Positions 49,684 to 59,277 are shown, counted from the first letter of the stretch. The stretch is DNA of 64,000 bases from JACVRX01 sp963831385 (GCA_963831385.1 CAWHPW010000011.1:186001-250000); one strand, 5' to 3'. The notes: generated from the sequence alone by a model not told the origin. Program-made: numbers and translations.

Positions 49684-50688
49684 TCACTGGACCCGAATCC
49701 TGGGGTCGATCAACCCGTACGACACGTCGACGACGAGGTTCACGATCACGTACATGGCTGCGATGATCAAGATAAAGCCCTGCAACACGGCATAGTCCCG
49801 GTTGCTGATCGCTTCGTAGACGAACCGGCCGACCCCGTCGAAGGCGAAGACGGTCTCGGTCAGGATCGCTCCCGATAGCAGCAGGCCAGCCGACAGGCCG
49901 ATCACGGTCACCACCGGGAGCAGGGCGTTGCGCAGGACATGCCGGCGGGTGATCGTTCGTTCGTGCAGACCTTTCGCCTCGGCAGTTCGGACGTAGTCCT
50001 CGTGCACGACGTCGAGGACGCTGGCCCGGGTGATGCGGACGATGATCGCCAGCGGAATCGAACCGAGCGCGATCGCGGGCAGGACGAGATGCACAATCGC
50101 GTCCCACGACGCCCCCGGATTGCCTGTGATCAGGCCATCGAGGACATAGAAACCAGTGGGGTGCTCGGCGCCGCTGCGCGGGTCCTGTCGGCCGCTCGTG
50201 GGAAACCAGCCGAGCTGGACGGCGAGCAGGTATTTGAGGATGTAGGCGAGGAAAAACACCGGGATGGCGACCCCGAGCAACGAGCCGACCACTGTCAGGT
50301 TGTCTAGCCAGGTGCCGTACTTGCGGGCCGCGTAGTACCCGAGCGGCACACCGACCCCGACGGCAAAGATCATTGCCGCGATGGCCAGCTCGATCGTGGC
50401 CGGAAAGGTCCGGCCCATCTCTTCGACGACCGGCCGATGGGTGCGGGCACTGTTACCGAAGTCGAACGTCACTGCCCGGGCGAGGAACTTCCCGTATTGG
50501 ACGTACCACGGTTGGTCCAGCCCGTACAGCCGCTCGATGCTGGCGACCTGATCGGCCGTCGCGCGCTCCCCCAGGAGGGCCTGGGCAGGCCCTCCCGGGA
50601 GCGCTCGCAGCCAGCCGAACAGGAGCAACGACAGGCCGAACAGGATCGGGACGAGTTGCAGTACCCGCCTGATGACGAACCGAAGCAC
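49684..50688 (-). CDS. dppB: Peptide ABC transporter permease (DppB)
   Basis: The 334-residue permease has the OppB/DppB N-terminal helix (VIRRVLQLVPILFGLSLLLFGWLRALPGGPA) and the coupling loop EDYVRTAEAKGLHERTITRRHVLRNALLP near residue 230, which contains the EAA motif. Six transmembrane segments are visible, the last with AAMYVIVNLVVDVSYGLIDPRIR, the conserved family C-terminus. GTG at 50688 starts 9 nt after what looks like the ancestral stop codon of dppA (TAG at 50700-50698), so the operon was originally tighter than it now appears. It partners DppC. Confidence 0.93.
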   Translation of the reverse strand: MLRFVIRRVLQLVPILFGLSLLLFGWLRALPGGPAQALLGERATADQVASIERLYGLDQPWYVQYGKFLARAVTFDFGNSARTHRPVVEEMGRTFPATIELAIAAMIFAVGVGVPLGYYAARKYGTWLDNLTVVGSLLGVAIPVFFLAYILKYLLAVQLGWFPTSGRQDPRSGAEHPTGFYVLDGLITGNPGASWDAIVHLVLPAIALGSIPLAIIVRITRASVLDVVHEDYVRTAEAKGLHERTITRRHVLRNALLPVVTVIGLSAGLLLSGAILTETVFAFDGVGRFVYEAISNRDYAVLQGFILIIAAMYVIVNLVVDVSYGLIDPRIRVQ

Positions 50689-50738
50689 GTCGTCAGACTA
50701 CGAACTCGGCACCGTCACCGGGGCAAAGCTCTCATTCG

Positions 50739-52394
50739 TCAAGTGGGCCCGGTTCGAACCCTTCGATCCCCTGCGGCGAAAGCGACGGCCGGCTCGTTGT
50801 GGACGTACGGGATGCCCGGCAGGAAGTCCATGATCAGCCGGTTGGCTTCCTGGTAGAGCTCCGTGCGCCGCTCCAGGTCGGTCTCTGCTTCCGCCTCGTC
50901 GAGCTTGGCGAAGATCTCCTCGTTCTCGAAGCTGCCGAACTGCGGGTTGACGGTCTGGAAGAACGTCCCGATGAAGTTGTCCGGGTCACCGAAGTCGCCG
51001 GTCCACCCGAGCAGGAACATCGGCGTGCCACCGGTCTGCGTGGCGTCGAGGTACTGCGGATTCCACGGCGCCGTGTTCGGCTCGATGGTGAAACCGACCG
51101 CCTCCAGGTCAGCCTTGATCAGTTCGAAGTTGGCCTGCGGGTTCGGCATGTACGGCCGCGAGACGTCGGTCGGGTACCAGAACGGGAGGGTCAGATCCGT
51201 CACGCCGGACTCGGCGATGAGCTCCCTCGCCCGGTCCGGGTCGTAGTCATAGGTCGTAACGTCCTCGGCCCACCCGAACAGTTCCGGTGGCATGAATTGC
51301 GTCGCGACCTCAGACCCCTCGGGGTAGTTGGTCTGCAGCAGCTTCTCCTTGTCGATCGCGTGGGCGATCGCCTGGCGGATCTGCTGATTGTCGAACGGCG
51401 CTACGTTCTGCTGGAAGCCGATGTAGCCCACGTTGAACGCCGGCCGGCGCAGGATCGTGAAGCCGGCTTCCTCGAGAGCATCGACGTCGGCCGGGTCGAC
51501 CAGGTCGTAGCCGTCGATGTCACCGGCCTCGAGGGCCTGGCGACGGGCCGGGCCGTCCGGGATCACCGTGAAGATCAGCTGGTCGAGCTGTGCCGGCTCG
51601 CCCCAGTAGTCGTCGTACTTGGTCAGTGTGAGCTGAGTTCCTCGCTCCCACGTGTCGAACTGGAACGGGCCGGTGCCAATCGGGTTCTCGTAGCCGAAGG
51701 TGCCTTCATAGACGGGCGCCTCGCCGGTCCCGCTGACAGCGTCGGCGTCGCCGTCTTGCAATGCCTTGGGGCTGGCCATCGTGAACGCGGGCATGGCTAG
51801 CGCCGACAGGAACGCCGACGACGGCCGACTGAGGGTGATGACGGCGGTCTGCTCATCGGACGCTTCACAGCCGACGTAAAGGCTCTCGCTGAGCGTCGGG
51901 TCCTCGTTGGCGGCGAAGCCGCCCATCACGGTTCCCCAGTAGTACGACGCGGCCGGGCTCTGCAGTACGCCGGCGAAGTTGTACCAGCGGTCGAAGTTGA
52001 AGCAGACCGCCTCGGCATTGAAAGGCTCACCGTCGTGGAACGTCACGCCTTCGCGGAGGGTGAACGTCCACTCCAGGCCGTCCTCGCTGGCCTCCCACGA
52101 CTCGGCCAACGCCGGAATGGTCTCGGTGCCGCCCGGCTCCGTCGTCACCAGGCCTTCGAAAATCTGGTTGATCGGCCGGGTCGACTCGCCGTCGCTGACG
52201 AGCGCGCCGTCGAGGATGACCGGATCCGCGGAGGCGCCGAAGACCATCGTGCCTCCTGTCGCCGCACCGGTGTCACCCTCGTCGCCGCCGTCGCCGCCAT
52301 CACCGTCGTCGCCACCGCATGCCGCGAGCAGCAAGCCGACAGCGGTCAGCGACGAGATCACGGCGAACCTGCGCGACTGGCTCCTGGTTCGCAT
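50739..52394 (-). CDS. dppA: Peptide-binding lipoprotein (DppA/OppA), 3' end frameshifted
   Basis: The 551-residue precursor has a lipoprotein signal (LTAVGLLLAACGGDD) and the SBP_bac_5 fold, with the typical FEGLVTTEPGG, TFTLREGVTFHDGEPFNAEAV and PIGTGPFQFDTWERG. It binds peptides outside the membrane and passes them to DppBC. The last residues before the stop (AAGDRRVRTGPT) look wrong. If one G is dropped in GGGGATC and one T in ACTTGAC, the frame runs on to TAG at 50700 and reads GIEGFEPGPL, then TNESFAPVTVPSS, the usual family ending. Two small indels have therefore replaced the C-terminus. ATG at 52394 starts the signal peptide. Confidence 0.85.
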   Translation of the reverse strand: MRTRSQSRRFAVISSLTAVGLLLAACGGDDGDGGDGGDEGDTGAATGGTMVFGASADPVILDGALVSDGESTRPINQIFEGLVTTEPGGTETIPALAESWEASEDGLEWTFTLREGVTFHDGEPFNAEAVCFNFDRWYNFAGVLQSPAASYYWGTVMGGFAANEDPTLSESLYVGCEASDEQTAVITLSRPSSAFLSALAMPAFTMASPKALQDGDADAVSGTGEAPVYEGTFGYENPIGTGPFQFDTWERGTQLTLTKYDDYWGEPAQLDQLIFTVIPDGPARRQALEAGDIDGYDLVDPADVDALEEAGFTILRRPAFNVGYIGFQQNVAPFDNQQIRQAIAHAIDKEKLLQTNYPEGSEVATQFMPPELFGWAEDVTTYDYDPDRARELIAESGVTDLTLPFWYPTDVSRPYMPNPQANFELIKADLEAVGFTIEPNTAPWNPQYLDATQTGGTPMFLLGWTGDFGDPDNFIGTFFQTVNPQFGSFENEEIFAKLDEAEAETDLERRTELYQEANRLIMDFLPGIPYVHNEPAVAFAAGDRRVRTGPT

Positions 52395-52740
52395 CTCCCA
52401 CCTCACAGTCGAGTCCCGGGCGGGCGCACCCCGGCCGGTTGCTGTGACAGTAATGCGCGGCTGAGGCGTATTGGTCACCCCAACGTCATGGCCATGTCGC
52501 GATTTGGCAACGGTCCGGCGCGGTGCCGCAGGTCCCGGGCTCGCCATCGTGAGCTGCCAGGCAGGAACCCGGGCTGTGACTCTGGTCCTGTCCGGGAGGG
52601 TCTCGCAGCGCCATTGGCACGGTCTCCTGTCGCGATTGGCACGCCAGAGCGTCACTGCGGAGACCGATTTCGGCCGATTTATGCAGCACGGCAGCGTGCC
52701 GATTGGGCCGGGACCGCCTCGGTGCTACTCGTCAGCCTCT
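52395..52740. other. Intergenic region, dppA promoter side
   Basis: This 346-bp stretch separates dppA (start 52394) and metH (stop 52741), both on the minus strand, and must contain the dppA promoter. ATTGGCACG occurs twice, at 52613-52621 and 52635-52643, 22 bp apart (two DNA turns), which could be a regulator site. A short hairpin CGGCA-GCG-TGCCG lies to its right. I see no gene, riboswitch or T-rich terminator. Confidence 0.35.
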
Positions 52741-55700
52741 CTAGGTGGCGTTGAAGTACTTGGCCTCGGGGTGGTGGACGACCAGCGCGTCGGTGGACTG
52801 CTCGGGGTGCAGCTGGAGCTCCTCGGAGAGGGTGACCCCGATCCGCTCGGGTTCGAGCAGCCGCACAACGGTCGCCCGGTCGGCCAGGTCCGGGCACGCC
52901 GGGTAGCCGAATGAGTACCGCGACCCGCGATAGGCCTGCCCGAGGATGCCCGCCAGGTCGTCGGAGTCCTCACCGGCGAAGCCCAGCTCGGAACGAACCC
53001 GGGCGTGCCAGAACTCGGCCAGCGCCTCGGTGAGCTGAACCGACAGCCCATGCAGCTCGAGGTAGTCGCGGTAGGCGTTCTCGGCGAACAGCTTCGCCGT
53101 CGCCTCTGCCACCCTCGACCCGACCGTCACCAGGTGGAAAGCCACGACGTCCAGCTCACCGGACTCACGTGGACGGAAGAAGTCGGCCAGGCACAGCCGC
53201 CGGTCGCGGCGCTGGCGCGGGAAGGTGAACCGCGCGGTCTCCTTCTCGTGGTCGTCGGCCGCGAAGACGACCAGGTCGTTGCCATCCGAGACCGCCGGCC
53301 AATACCCGTAGACGACGGCAGCTTCCAGGATGCCGTCGGTGTGCAGGCGATCCAGCCACAGCCGCAACCGCGGCCGGCCCTCGGTCTCGACCAGCTCTTC
53401 GTAGGACGGGCCGCCTCGCGTCCCGCGCAGCCCCCATTGGCCCAAAAACGTCGCCCGCTCGTCGAGATACGCCGCATAGTCGGCCAGGTGCAGCCCGCGA
53501 ACCACCCGACTGCCCCAGAACGGGGGCGTTGGCACCGGAGTGTCCGTGGCCACGTCGGAGCGCTGGTCGCCGGCTGCCGCCGGTTCGGTCACCTTCGATG
53601 CTCGCGACACGCGGCGCTTGCGCAGTGCCGGCAGTGCGTCGGCCAGAGACGTCTTCGGGTCCTGCTTCGCGGAGACGACGGCATCCATGAGCCGCAGGCC
53701 TTCGAATGCGTCGCGTGCGTAGCGGACCTCGCCTTCATAGAGCGAGGCAAGATCGTCCTCGACGTAGGCCCGGGTCAGGGCAGCACCGCCGAGCAGCACC
53801 GGCCAGCGGGCGGCTAGGCCGCGCTGGTTCATCTCCTGCAGGTTCTCCTTCATCACGACCGTGCTCTTCACCAGCAGCCCGGACATGCCGATGGCGTCGG
53901 CGGCGGACTCCTCGGCCGCGTCGATGATCGTGCTGATCGGCTGCTTGATGCCGAGGTTGACGACGGTGTAGCCGTTGTTCGACAGGATGATGTCGACCAG
54001 GTTCTTGCCGATGTCGTGGACGTCGCCTTTGACCGTGGCCAGCACGATCGTGCCTTTTCCGCTGTCGTCGCCTTCGACCCGCTCCATGTGCGGTTCCAGG
54101 TGCGCGACGGCGGCCTTCATCACCTCGGCGCTCTGCAGCACGAACGGCAGCTGCATCTGGCCGGACCCGAACAGCTCTCCGACGGTGCGCATCCCCGAGA
54201 GCAGGGTGTCGTTGACGATGTCCAGCGCGGGCCGTCGGGTCAGCGCTTCGTCGAGGTCGTCGGTCAGCCCGTTGCGCTCACCGTCGACGATCCGCCGCTC
54301 CAGCCGTTCGAACAACGGCAACCCGGCGAGCTCTGCTGCCCGACTCTGCGCCGCGGAAGAAGCGTCAACGCCCTCGAACAGCTCGAGGAACCGGGCCAGC
54401 GGGTCGTACGCCGGCCGATCGCCGTCTGCAGGACGTCGCCGGTCGTAGATCAGGTCCAGAGCGACCTGGTACTGCTCCTCCGGGATCCGCGCGATCGGCA
54501 GGATCCGGGCCGCGTGCACGATCGCCGAGTCCAGCCCCGCCTTGACGCATTCGTGCAAGAAGGCCGAATTGAGGACTGCACGGGCCGCCGGGTTGAGCCC
54601 AAACGAGATGTTGGAGAGCCCCAGCGTGGTCTGCACGTCGCGATGGCGGCGTTTGAGCTCACGGATCGCCTCGATCGTCGCGATGCCGTCGCCGCGTGAC
54701 TCCTCCTGGCCGGTCGCGATGGTGAAGGTCAAGCAGTCGATGATGATGTCGGACTCGCGAACACCCCAGTTGCCGGTCAGGTCGGCGATGAGACGTTCGG
54801 CGATCGCCACCTTGTGCTCCGGCGTTCGGGCCTGACCCTGCTCGTCGATCGTCAGCGCGATCAGGGCCGCCCCATGCTCGACAGCGATCCTGGTCGTCTT
54901 CGCGAACCGCGACTGCGGCCCGTCACCGTCTTCGTAGTTCACGGAGTTGATGACGCTTCGGCCACCCAGGCACTCCAGCCCGGCCTCGACGACTGCCGAC
55001 TCGGTCGAGTCGAGCACGATCGGCAGCGTGCTGGCCGTCGCGAACCGGCTGGCGATCGCCCGCATGTCCTCCACGCCGTCGCGCCCGACGTAATCGACGC
55101 ACAGGTCGAGCAGGTGTGAGCCATCCCGGGTCTGCGACCGAGCGATCTCGACACAGTTGTCGAAGTGCTGCTCGAGCATGGCGTCGCGGAATGCCTTCGA
55201 CCCGTTCGCATTCGTCCGCTCGCCGATGGCGAGATAGGAGGTGTCCTGTCGGAACGGGACGTGCTGGTAGAGGCTGCTGACGCCCGGCTCGACCCGGAGC
55301 TTGCGTGCGGTGATCGCCCTCCCACGCACCCGCTCGACGACCTGCCGAAGATGCTCAGGAGTGGTGCCGCAGCAGCCGCCTACCAGCGCGAGTCCGTACT
55401 CAGCAGTGAACAGGTCGTGCGCATCTGCCAGCTGGCGGGGGGTGAGCGGATAGTGCGCCCCGTCGGCCGTGAGTTGCGGCAGGCCGGCATTGGGCATGCA
55501 GGACAGGCCGGCTCGGGCGTGCCGGGCTAGGTGACGCAGGTGCTCGCTCATCTCGGCCGGGCCGGTCGCGCAGTTGAGGCCGACGTAGTCGACACCAAGC
55601 GGCTCGAGCGCAGTCAGGGCCGCGCCGACCTCGGTGCCGAGCAGCATCGTCCCGGTTGTCTCGACGGTGACATTCACCAACAGCGGCAGGCCGATGCCGG

Positions 55701-56244
55701 CCGCATTCATGGCCCGGCGGGCGCCGATGACCGCGGCCTTCGCCTGCAGGAGATCCTGTGCCGTTTCCACCAGGACAGCGTCGACACCACCCGCGACCAT
55801 CCCCTCGACCTGGGTGCGGTACGCGTCGCGCAGCACGTCGAACCGCACGTGTCCCAGGGAAGGCAGCTTCGTGCCCGGACCTACCGAGCCGAGAACCCAT
55901 CGCGGCCGGTCCGGCGTCGACCAACCGTCGGCGACCTCCCTGGCCAGACGAGCGCCGGCAGCAGACAGTTCGCCGATCCGGTCGGCGATGCCGTACTCGC
56001 CGAGGTTGGCCCAGTTGGCGCCGAACGTGTTCGTCTCGACGCAGTCCACTCCGACGGCGAAATAGGCGTCATGCACCGATCGCACGACATCTGGCCGCGT
56101 CACGTTGAGGATCTCGTTGCAACCCTCGTGACCCTCGAAGTCGTCGAGGGTCAAGTTCGCCGCCTGCAGCATCGTGCCCATCGCCCCGTCGGCCACGACG
56201 ACGCGTTCAGCCAGCGCACGGCGCAGGTCAGCCGATGCAGACAC
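52741..56244 (-). CDS. metH: Cobalamin-dependent methionine synthase MetH
   Basis: MetH transfers a methyl group from methyltetrahydrofolate to homocysteine via cobalamin. The 1167-residue protein has the full four-module plan. The homocysteine domain (1-330) starts DGAMGTMLQAANLT and has the zinc ligands in VGLNCATGP and LVGGCCGTTPEH. The pterin domain (about 350-630) has IGERTNANGSKAFRDA and SVNYEDGD. The cobalamin domain (about 670-880) has GDVHDIGKNLVDIILSNNGY with the cobalt-binding His, and LLVKST. The SAM-activation domain ends in SRYSFGYPACPDL. GTG at 56244 precedes the family start. No B12 riboswitch is visible in the 118-bp upstream space, which the gene shares with divergent PAC2. 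Confidence 0.95.
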   Translation of the reverse strand: MSASADLRRALAERVVVADGAMGTMLQAANLTLDDFEGHEGCNEILNVTRPDVVRSVHDAYFAVGVDCVETNTFGANWANLGEYGIADRIGELSAAGARLAREVADGWSTPDRPRWVLGSVGPGTKLPSLGHVRFDVLRDAYRTQVEGMVAGGVDAVLVETAQDLLQAKAAVIGARRAMNAAGIGLPLLVNVTVETTGTMLLGTEVGAALTALEPLGVDYVGLNCATGPAEMSEHLRHLARHARAGLSCMPNAGLPQLTADGAHYPLTPRQLADAHDLFTAEYGLALVGGCCGTTPEHLRQVVERVRGRAITARKLRVEPGVSSLYQHVPFRQDTSYLAIGERTNANGSKAFRDAMLEQHFDNCVEIARSQTRDGSHLLDLCVDYVGRDGVEDMRAIASRFATASTLPIVLDSTESAVVEAGLECLGGRSVINSVNYEDGDGPQSRFAKTTRIAVEHGAALIALTIDEQGQARTPEHKVAIAERLIADLTGNWGVRESDIIIDCLTFTIATGQEESRGDGIATIEAIRELKRRHRDVQTTLGLSNISFGLNPAARAVLNSAFLHECVKAGLDSAIVHAARILPIARIPEEQYQVALDLIYDRRRPADGDRPAYDPLARFLELFEGVDASSAAQSRAAELAGLPLFERLERRIVDGERNGLTDDLDEALTRRPALDIVNDTLLSGMRTVGELFGSGQMQLPFVLQSAEVMKAAVAHLEPHMERVEGDDSGKGTIVLATVKGDVHDIGKNLVDIILSNNGYTVVNLGIKQPISTIIDAAEESAADAIGMSGLLVKSTVVMKENLQEMNQRGLAARWPVLLGGAALTRAYVEDDLASLYEGEVRYARDAFEGLRLMDAVVSAKQDPKTSLADALPALRKRRVSRASKVTEPAAAGDQRSDVATDTPVPTPPFWGSRVVRGLHLADYAAYLDERATFLGQWGLRGTRGGPSYEELVETEGRPRLRLWLDRLHTDGILEAAVVYGYWPAVSDGNDLVVFAADDHEKETARFTFPRQRRDRRLCLADFFRPRESGELDVVAFHLVTVGSRVAEATAKLFAENAYRDYLELHGLSVQLTEALAEFWHARVRSELGFAGEDSDDLAGILGQAYRGSRYSFGYPACPDLADRATVVRLLEPERIGVTLSEELQLHPEQSTDALVVHHPEAKYFNAT

Positions 56245-56362
56245 GCCGCCAAGGCTAGCTTCGCCGCCTGGGCGGCGGCCGCGATGTCCGACACTCGGGA
56301 CACGCTCCGTCTCGACGGCGACGGTCGTACGCTGACCGGGAGACCGGATACGAGGAGGCGCG

Positions 56363-57202
56363 GTGGAGCTGGACGGGGTGCCAGACCTGGACGAGCCCGT
56401 ACTCATCGCTGCCTTCGAGGGGTGGAACGACGCAGGCGAAGCAGCGACGGGCGTCGTCGAGCACCTGGAGGAGAGCTGGCAGGCTGTCCCCCTCGGCAAG
56501 CTCGACCCCGAGGAGTACTACGACTTCCAGGTCAACCGGCCGCATGTGTCCGTCGACGAGACCGGGGTCCGAAGTCTGGACTGGCCGACCACGCGCCTGT
56601 CCCTCGCCCGACCACCTGGCATCGGCCGGGATGTCGTCCTGGTCCGAGGCATCGAGCCCAACATGCGCTGGCGAGCGTTCTGCGACGAGTTGCTCGCCGC
56701 GGTTCGCAAACTCAAAGTCGAGCGGATCGTGACACTTGGTGCACTACTGGCCGACGTACCGCACACACGTCCCGTGCCAGTGACCGTGTCGACCAGCGAC
56801 GAGACGCTGGCCAAGTCCCTGGGCTTGGAACCGTCGCGGTATCAAGGGCCCACCGGCATCGTCGGGGTGATGCAGGACGCGGCTCGGCGGGGCGGGCTGG
56901 TCGCAACAACCCTCTGGGCCGCGGTCCCGCATTACGTGGCGCAGTCCCCCTGTCCCAAGGCGACCCTGGTCCTGCTACGCCGAATCGAGGACTTGCTCAA
57001 TCTGCCGGTCCCGCTCGGCGACTTGCCGGACGAAGCGCGCGCGTGGCAGCACGGGGTCGAGGAATTGGCCACTGAGGATCCCGAGATCGCTGACTACGTG
57101 CATCGTCTCGAGCAGGCTCGAGACACGACCGACCTGCCCGAGGCCTCCGGCGAACACATCGCCCGTGAGTTCGAGCGCTACTTGCGCCGTCGCGACGAGT
57201 AG
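56363..57202 (+). CDS. PAC2-family protein
   Basis: The 279-residue product belongs to the PAC2 family, named after a eukaryotic proteasome assembly chaperone; actinobacterial members (Rv2125) have solved structures but no settled role. Visible features: LIAAFEGWNDAGEAATGVVEHL at the N-terminus, the glycine-rich turn DVVLVRGIEPNMRWRAF, RIVTLGALLADVPHTRPVPVTV near 130 and PTGIVGVMQDAARRGGLVATTLWAAVPHYV near 165. The C-terminal 70 residues are helical and charged. GTG at 56363 has GAGGAGG 4 nt upstream. It is divergent from metH and converges on mshC with a 10-bp gap. Its proximity to a proteasome locus in the same genome is suggestive only. Confidence 0.88.
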   Translation: MELDGVPDLDEPVLIAAFEGWNDAGEAATGVVEHLEESWQAVPLGKLDPEEYYDFQVNRPHVSVDETGVRSLDWPTTRLSLARPPGIGRDVVLVRGIEPNMRWRAFCDELLAAVRKLKVERIVTLGALLADVPHTRPVPVTVSTSDETLAKSLGLEPSRYQGPTGIVGVMQDAARRGGLVATTLWAAVPHYVAQSPCPKATLVLLRRIEDLLNLPVPLGDLPDEARAWQHGVEELATEDPEIADYVHRLEQARDTTDLPEASGEHIAREFERYLRRRDE

Positions 57203-57212
57203 GCGCCGCCCA

Positions 57213-58445
57213 TCAACGGGCAAGGGTAACGCCGAAGAGGGCGTCGACGAGGTCGCGAACCCGACCCGGCGCAGCGGAATCGGATCCCACGCCAGCGGAT
57301 GCCTGCTCGACCCAGTCGTCTACGGCCTCGAGCGCGGCCGGGGTGTCGAGGTCGCCGGCCAGCCGGGAGCGAACGTCTGCCAGCAACTGCCCGGCCTCAG
57401 GCCCGGTGTCGAGTCCGACGGCATACCGCCACCGAGCCAAGCGGTCCTCAGCCCGAGACAACAGCGAGGGCGTCCAATCTCGGTCGCTGCGGTAGTGGTC
57501 GCCCAGCAAGGCCAGTCGGACCGCACCGGCCTCGGTCCCAGCGGTGCGCAGAGCCGAGACGAAGACCAGATTGCCTTGCGACTTGGACATCTTCTCCCCG
57601 CTCAGACCAACCATCCCGGCATGGACGTACGCCGCAGCAAATGGCCACTGGCCGGTGGCCACTTGGGCCTGGGACGCCGACATTTCGTGGTGCGGAAAGA
57701 TCAGGTCGCGCCCGCCTGCTTGGACCTCGAACCCGGCACCGAGCTCAGTCAGGGCAATCGCCGCACATTCGATGTGCCAGCCCGGTCGGCCCGGGCCGAA
57801 CGGGCTGTGCCAAGCAGGCTCACCGGAACGCGAACGAGACCACAACAGAGAATCCAGCGGGTCCTTCTTACCCGGTCGGCCTGGGTCTCCGCCTCGTTCG
57901 GCGAACAACTCCAACATCTCCGACCGTGCCAGGCCAGACACCTGGCCGAACTGTGCATCGGCGGTGACCGGGAAGTAAATGTCACCGTCGATCTCGTACG
58001 CCGCGCCGGCAGACCGGAGCTCATCGATGAGGTCCAACACCAGCGGGATGGACTCGACGGCGCCCAGGTATCGCTGCGGTGGCAGTACCCGCAACCACTG
58101 CATGTCGTCGCGAAACAGCTGGGTCTGTTCAGCCGCAAGCTCAGCCCAGTCCCGGTTTAGATCGACGGCTCGCTCGAGCAGCGGGTCGTCGATGTCGGTG
58201 ACGTTCTGGACATAGCGAACCTCGCTCCCGGAATCGCGCCAGACGCGGTTCAGGATGTCGAATGCAACGTAGGTTGCTGCGTGGCCGAGATGCGTTGCGT
58301 CGTAGGGAGTGATCCCACAGACGTACATGCCGGCTTCGCTCGACGTGGGCACTCGTCGACGTTCACCAGCGGCCGTGTCGTACAACTCGACTGACGGGGC
58401 CCGCCCCGGCAGCTGCGGAAGACCCGGAGCCTGCCACGAGCGCAT
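57213..58445 (-). CDS. mshC: Cysteine:GlcN-Ins ligase MshC (mycothiol biosynthesis)
   Basis: MshC joins cysteine to glucosaminyl-inositol using ATP, the third enzymatic step to mycothiol. It is a cysteinyl-tRNA synthetase relative without the tRNA-binding part; 410 residues is the normal length. The signature segments are VCGITPYDATHLGHA near residue 42 (HIGH-like THLGH, with a zinc Cys), NVTDIDDPLLERA near 80, WHIECAAIALTELG near 222 (second zinc Cys), IFPHHEMSASQA near 248 and SGEKMSKSQGN near 285 (the KMSKS loop). It diverges from nothing; it is the first gene of a minus-strand group after a leaderless-type promoter at 58453-58458 and converges with PAC2. Its presence means this organism makes mycothiol. 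Confidence 0.94.
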   Translation of the reverse strand: MRSWQAPGLPQLPGRAPSVELYDTAAGERRRVPTSSEAGMYVCGITPYDATHLGHAATYVAFDILNRVWRDSGSEVRYVQNVTDIDDPLLERAVDLNRDWAELAAEQTQLFRDDMQWLRVLPPQRYLGAVESIPLVLDLIDELRSAGAAYEIDGDIYFPVTADAQFGQVSGLARSEMLELFAERGGDPGRPGKKDPLDSLLWSRSRSGEPAWHSPFGPGRPGWHIECAAIALTELGAGFEVQAGGRDLIFPHHEMSASQAQVATGQWPFAAAYVHAGMVGLSGEKMSKSQGNLVFVSALRTAGTEAGAVRLALLGDHYRSDRDWTPSLLSRAEDRLARWRYAVGLDTGPEAGQLLADVRSRLAGDLDTPAALEAVDDWVEQASAGVGSDSAAPGRVRDLVDALFGVTLAR

Positions 58446-58452
58446 GACGGGG

Positions 58453-58458
58453 AGCCTA
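58453..58458 (-). promoter_or_regulatory. Candidate -10 box (TAGGCT) upstream of mshC
   Basis: On the minus strand TAGGCT is followed by 7 nt and the mshC ATG, as in dop. The mRNA would be leaderless or nearly so, and no ribosome binding site is seen. No GGAAT-type SigR element is visible here, so mshC itself is probably not SigR-controlled from this site. Confidence 0.35.
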
Positions 58459-58472
58459 TCTTTCGGCGCAGG

Positions 58473-59273
58473 TCAGAACGTTGGCCACGGGATCGCGTGC
58501 CGATCGGGGTCCGGAAGGGGGAACCGCCCGCTGCGGAGCAAACCGGTCAGCCGCATTGTGGTCGCCTCGATCTCCTCCGGGGTCAACAGCGCTCCCAGGG
58601 CTGAGCCGAGTTCGGCGTCGAGTCCGTCCCGCAACATGTGCAGTGTCCGTTGTTCCGCCGCCGTGAGAGGACTGTCGACCCAGCCCCAAAGGACGGTCCG
58701 CAGCTTGGGCTCGGGATGGAAGCAGACCCCATGGTCGACACCGAGGACGCCGCCGGCGCGGTCGACGAGAACATGTCCCCCCTTGCGGTCGGCGTTGTTG
58801 ACGACGACGTCGAACAACGCCATCCGGCGTAGGCGGGGGTCGTCGGCGTGCGCAAGGACGACGGGATTGCCTTCCCCGTCAATCGCATCCAACACCGGCA
58901 GCCAGCCGACCGGCATCAGCTCGGGACTCACCACGTCCACCAGCTTGACTCCGTCCTGTTCCACCCACTGCTGGCACATTCCCGGTCCGTAAGGGCCATC
59001 CCGCAAGATCGTCGGAGGAACCACATGCCAGCCAGCGGCCTCCGACACCAGAAAAGCGGCCACCTCGCGCTGGCCTAGAGTGCCGACGGGAAAGTCCCAC
59101 AGCGGATGCTCCCCCATGATCGGCTTGTAAACGCATCGCGGTTGGATCTCGCCGGCGCTGTTGGCGCCCGGCTCGACCAGCCGGCAGAGCAGGGTCGCAT
59201 TGGTCGCGGCGGCCAGCTGACCTTCCACAGCCAGCTGGCCGTCCCGGAGCAGTACCGGCACCGAGTTGCTCAC
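58473..59273 (-). CDS. SCO1664-family kinase-like protein (PI3K/PI4K-like fold)
   Basis: The 266-residue product matches the actinobacterial SCO1664 family, which is distantly related to phosphatidylinositol 3/4-kinases; no activity is known to me. Kinase-like marks are the N-lobe lysine in CVYKPIMGEHPLWDFPVGTLG, EVAAFLVSEAAGWHVVPPTI, the catalytic-loop-like VVNNADRKGGHVLVD near residue 150 and the metal-site GVLGVDHGVCFHPEPKLRTVLWGW. GTG at 59273 begins the conserved part and lies 4 bp after the DUF3090 stop; the longer frame to 59399 runs into that gene. It forms a conserved group with DUF3090, a histidine phosphatase and mshC. If active, kinase and phosphatase could act on one substrate. 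Confidence 0.8.
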   Translation of the reverse strand: MSNSVPVLLRDGQLAVEGQLAAATNATLLCRLVEPGANSAGEIQPRCVYKPIMGEHPLWDFPVGTLGQREVAAFLVSEAAGWHVVPPTILRDGPYGPGMCQQWVEQDGVKLVDVVSPELMPVGWLPVLDAIDGEGNPVVLAHADDPRLRRMALFDVVVNNADRKGGHVLVDRAGGVLGVDHGVCFHPEPKLRTVLWGWVDSPLTAAEQRTLHMLRDGLDAELGSALGALLTPEEIEATTMRLTGLLRSGRFPLPDPDRHAIPWPTF

Positions 59274-59277
59274 CGGA

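Noticed and set aside
52741..56499. Cobalamin riboswitch in front of metH
   Set aside because: Only 118 bp separate metH and the divergent PAC2 gene, and no B12-box-like sequence or extended structured leader is visible.
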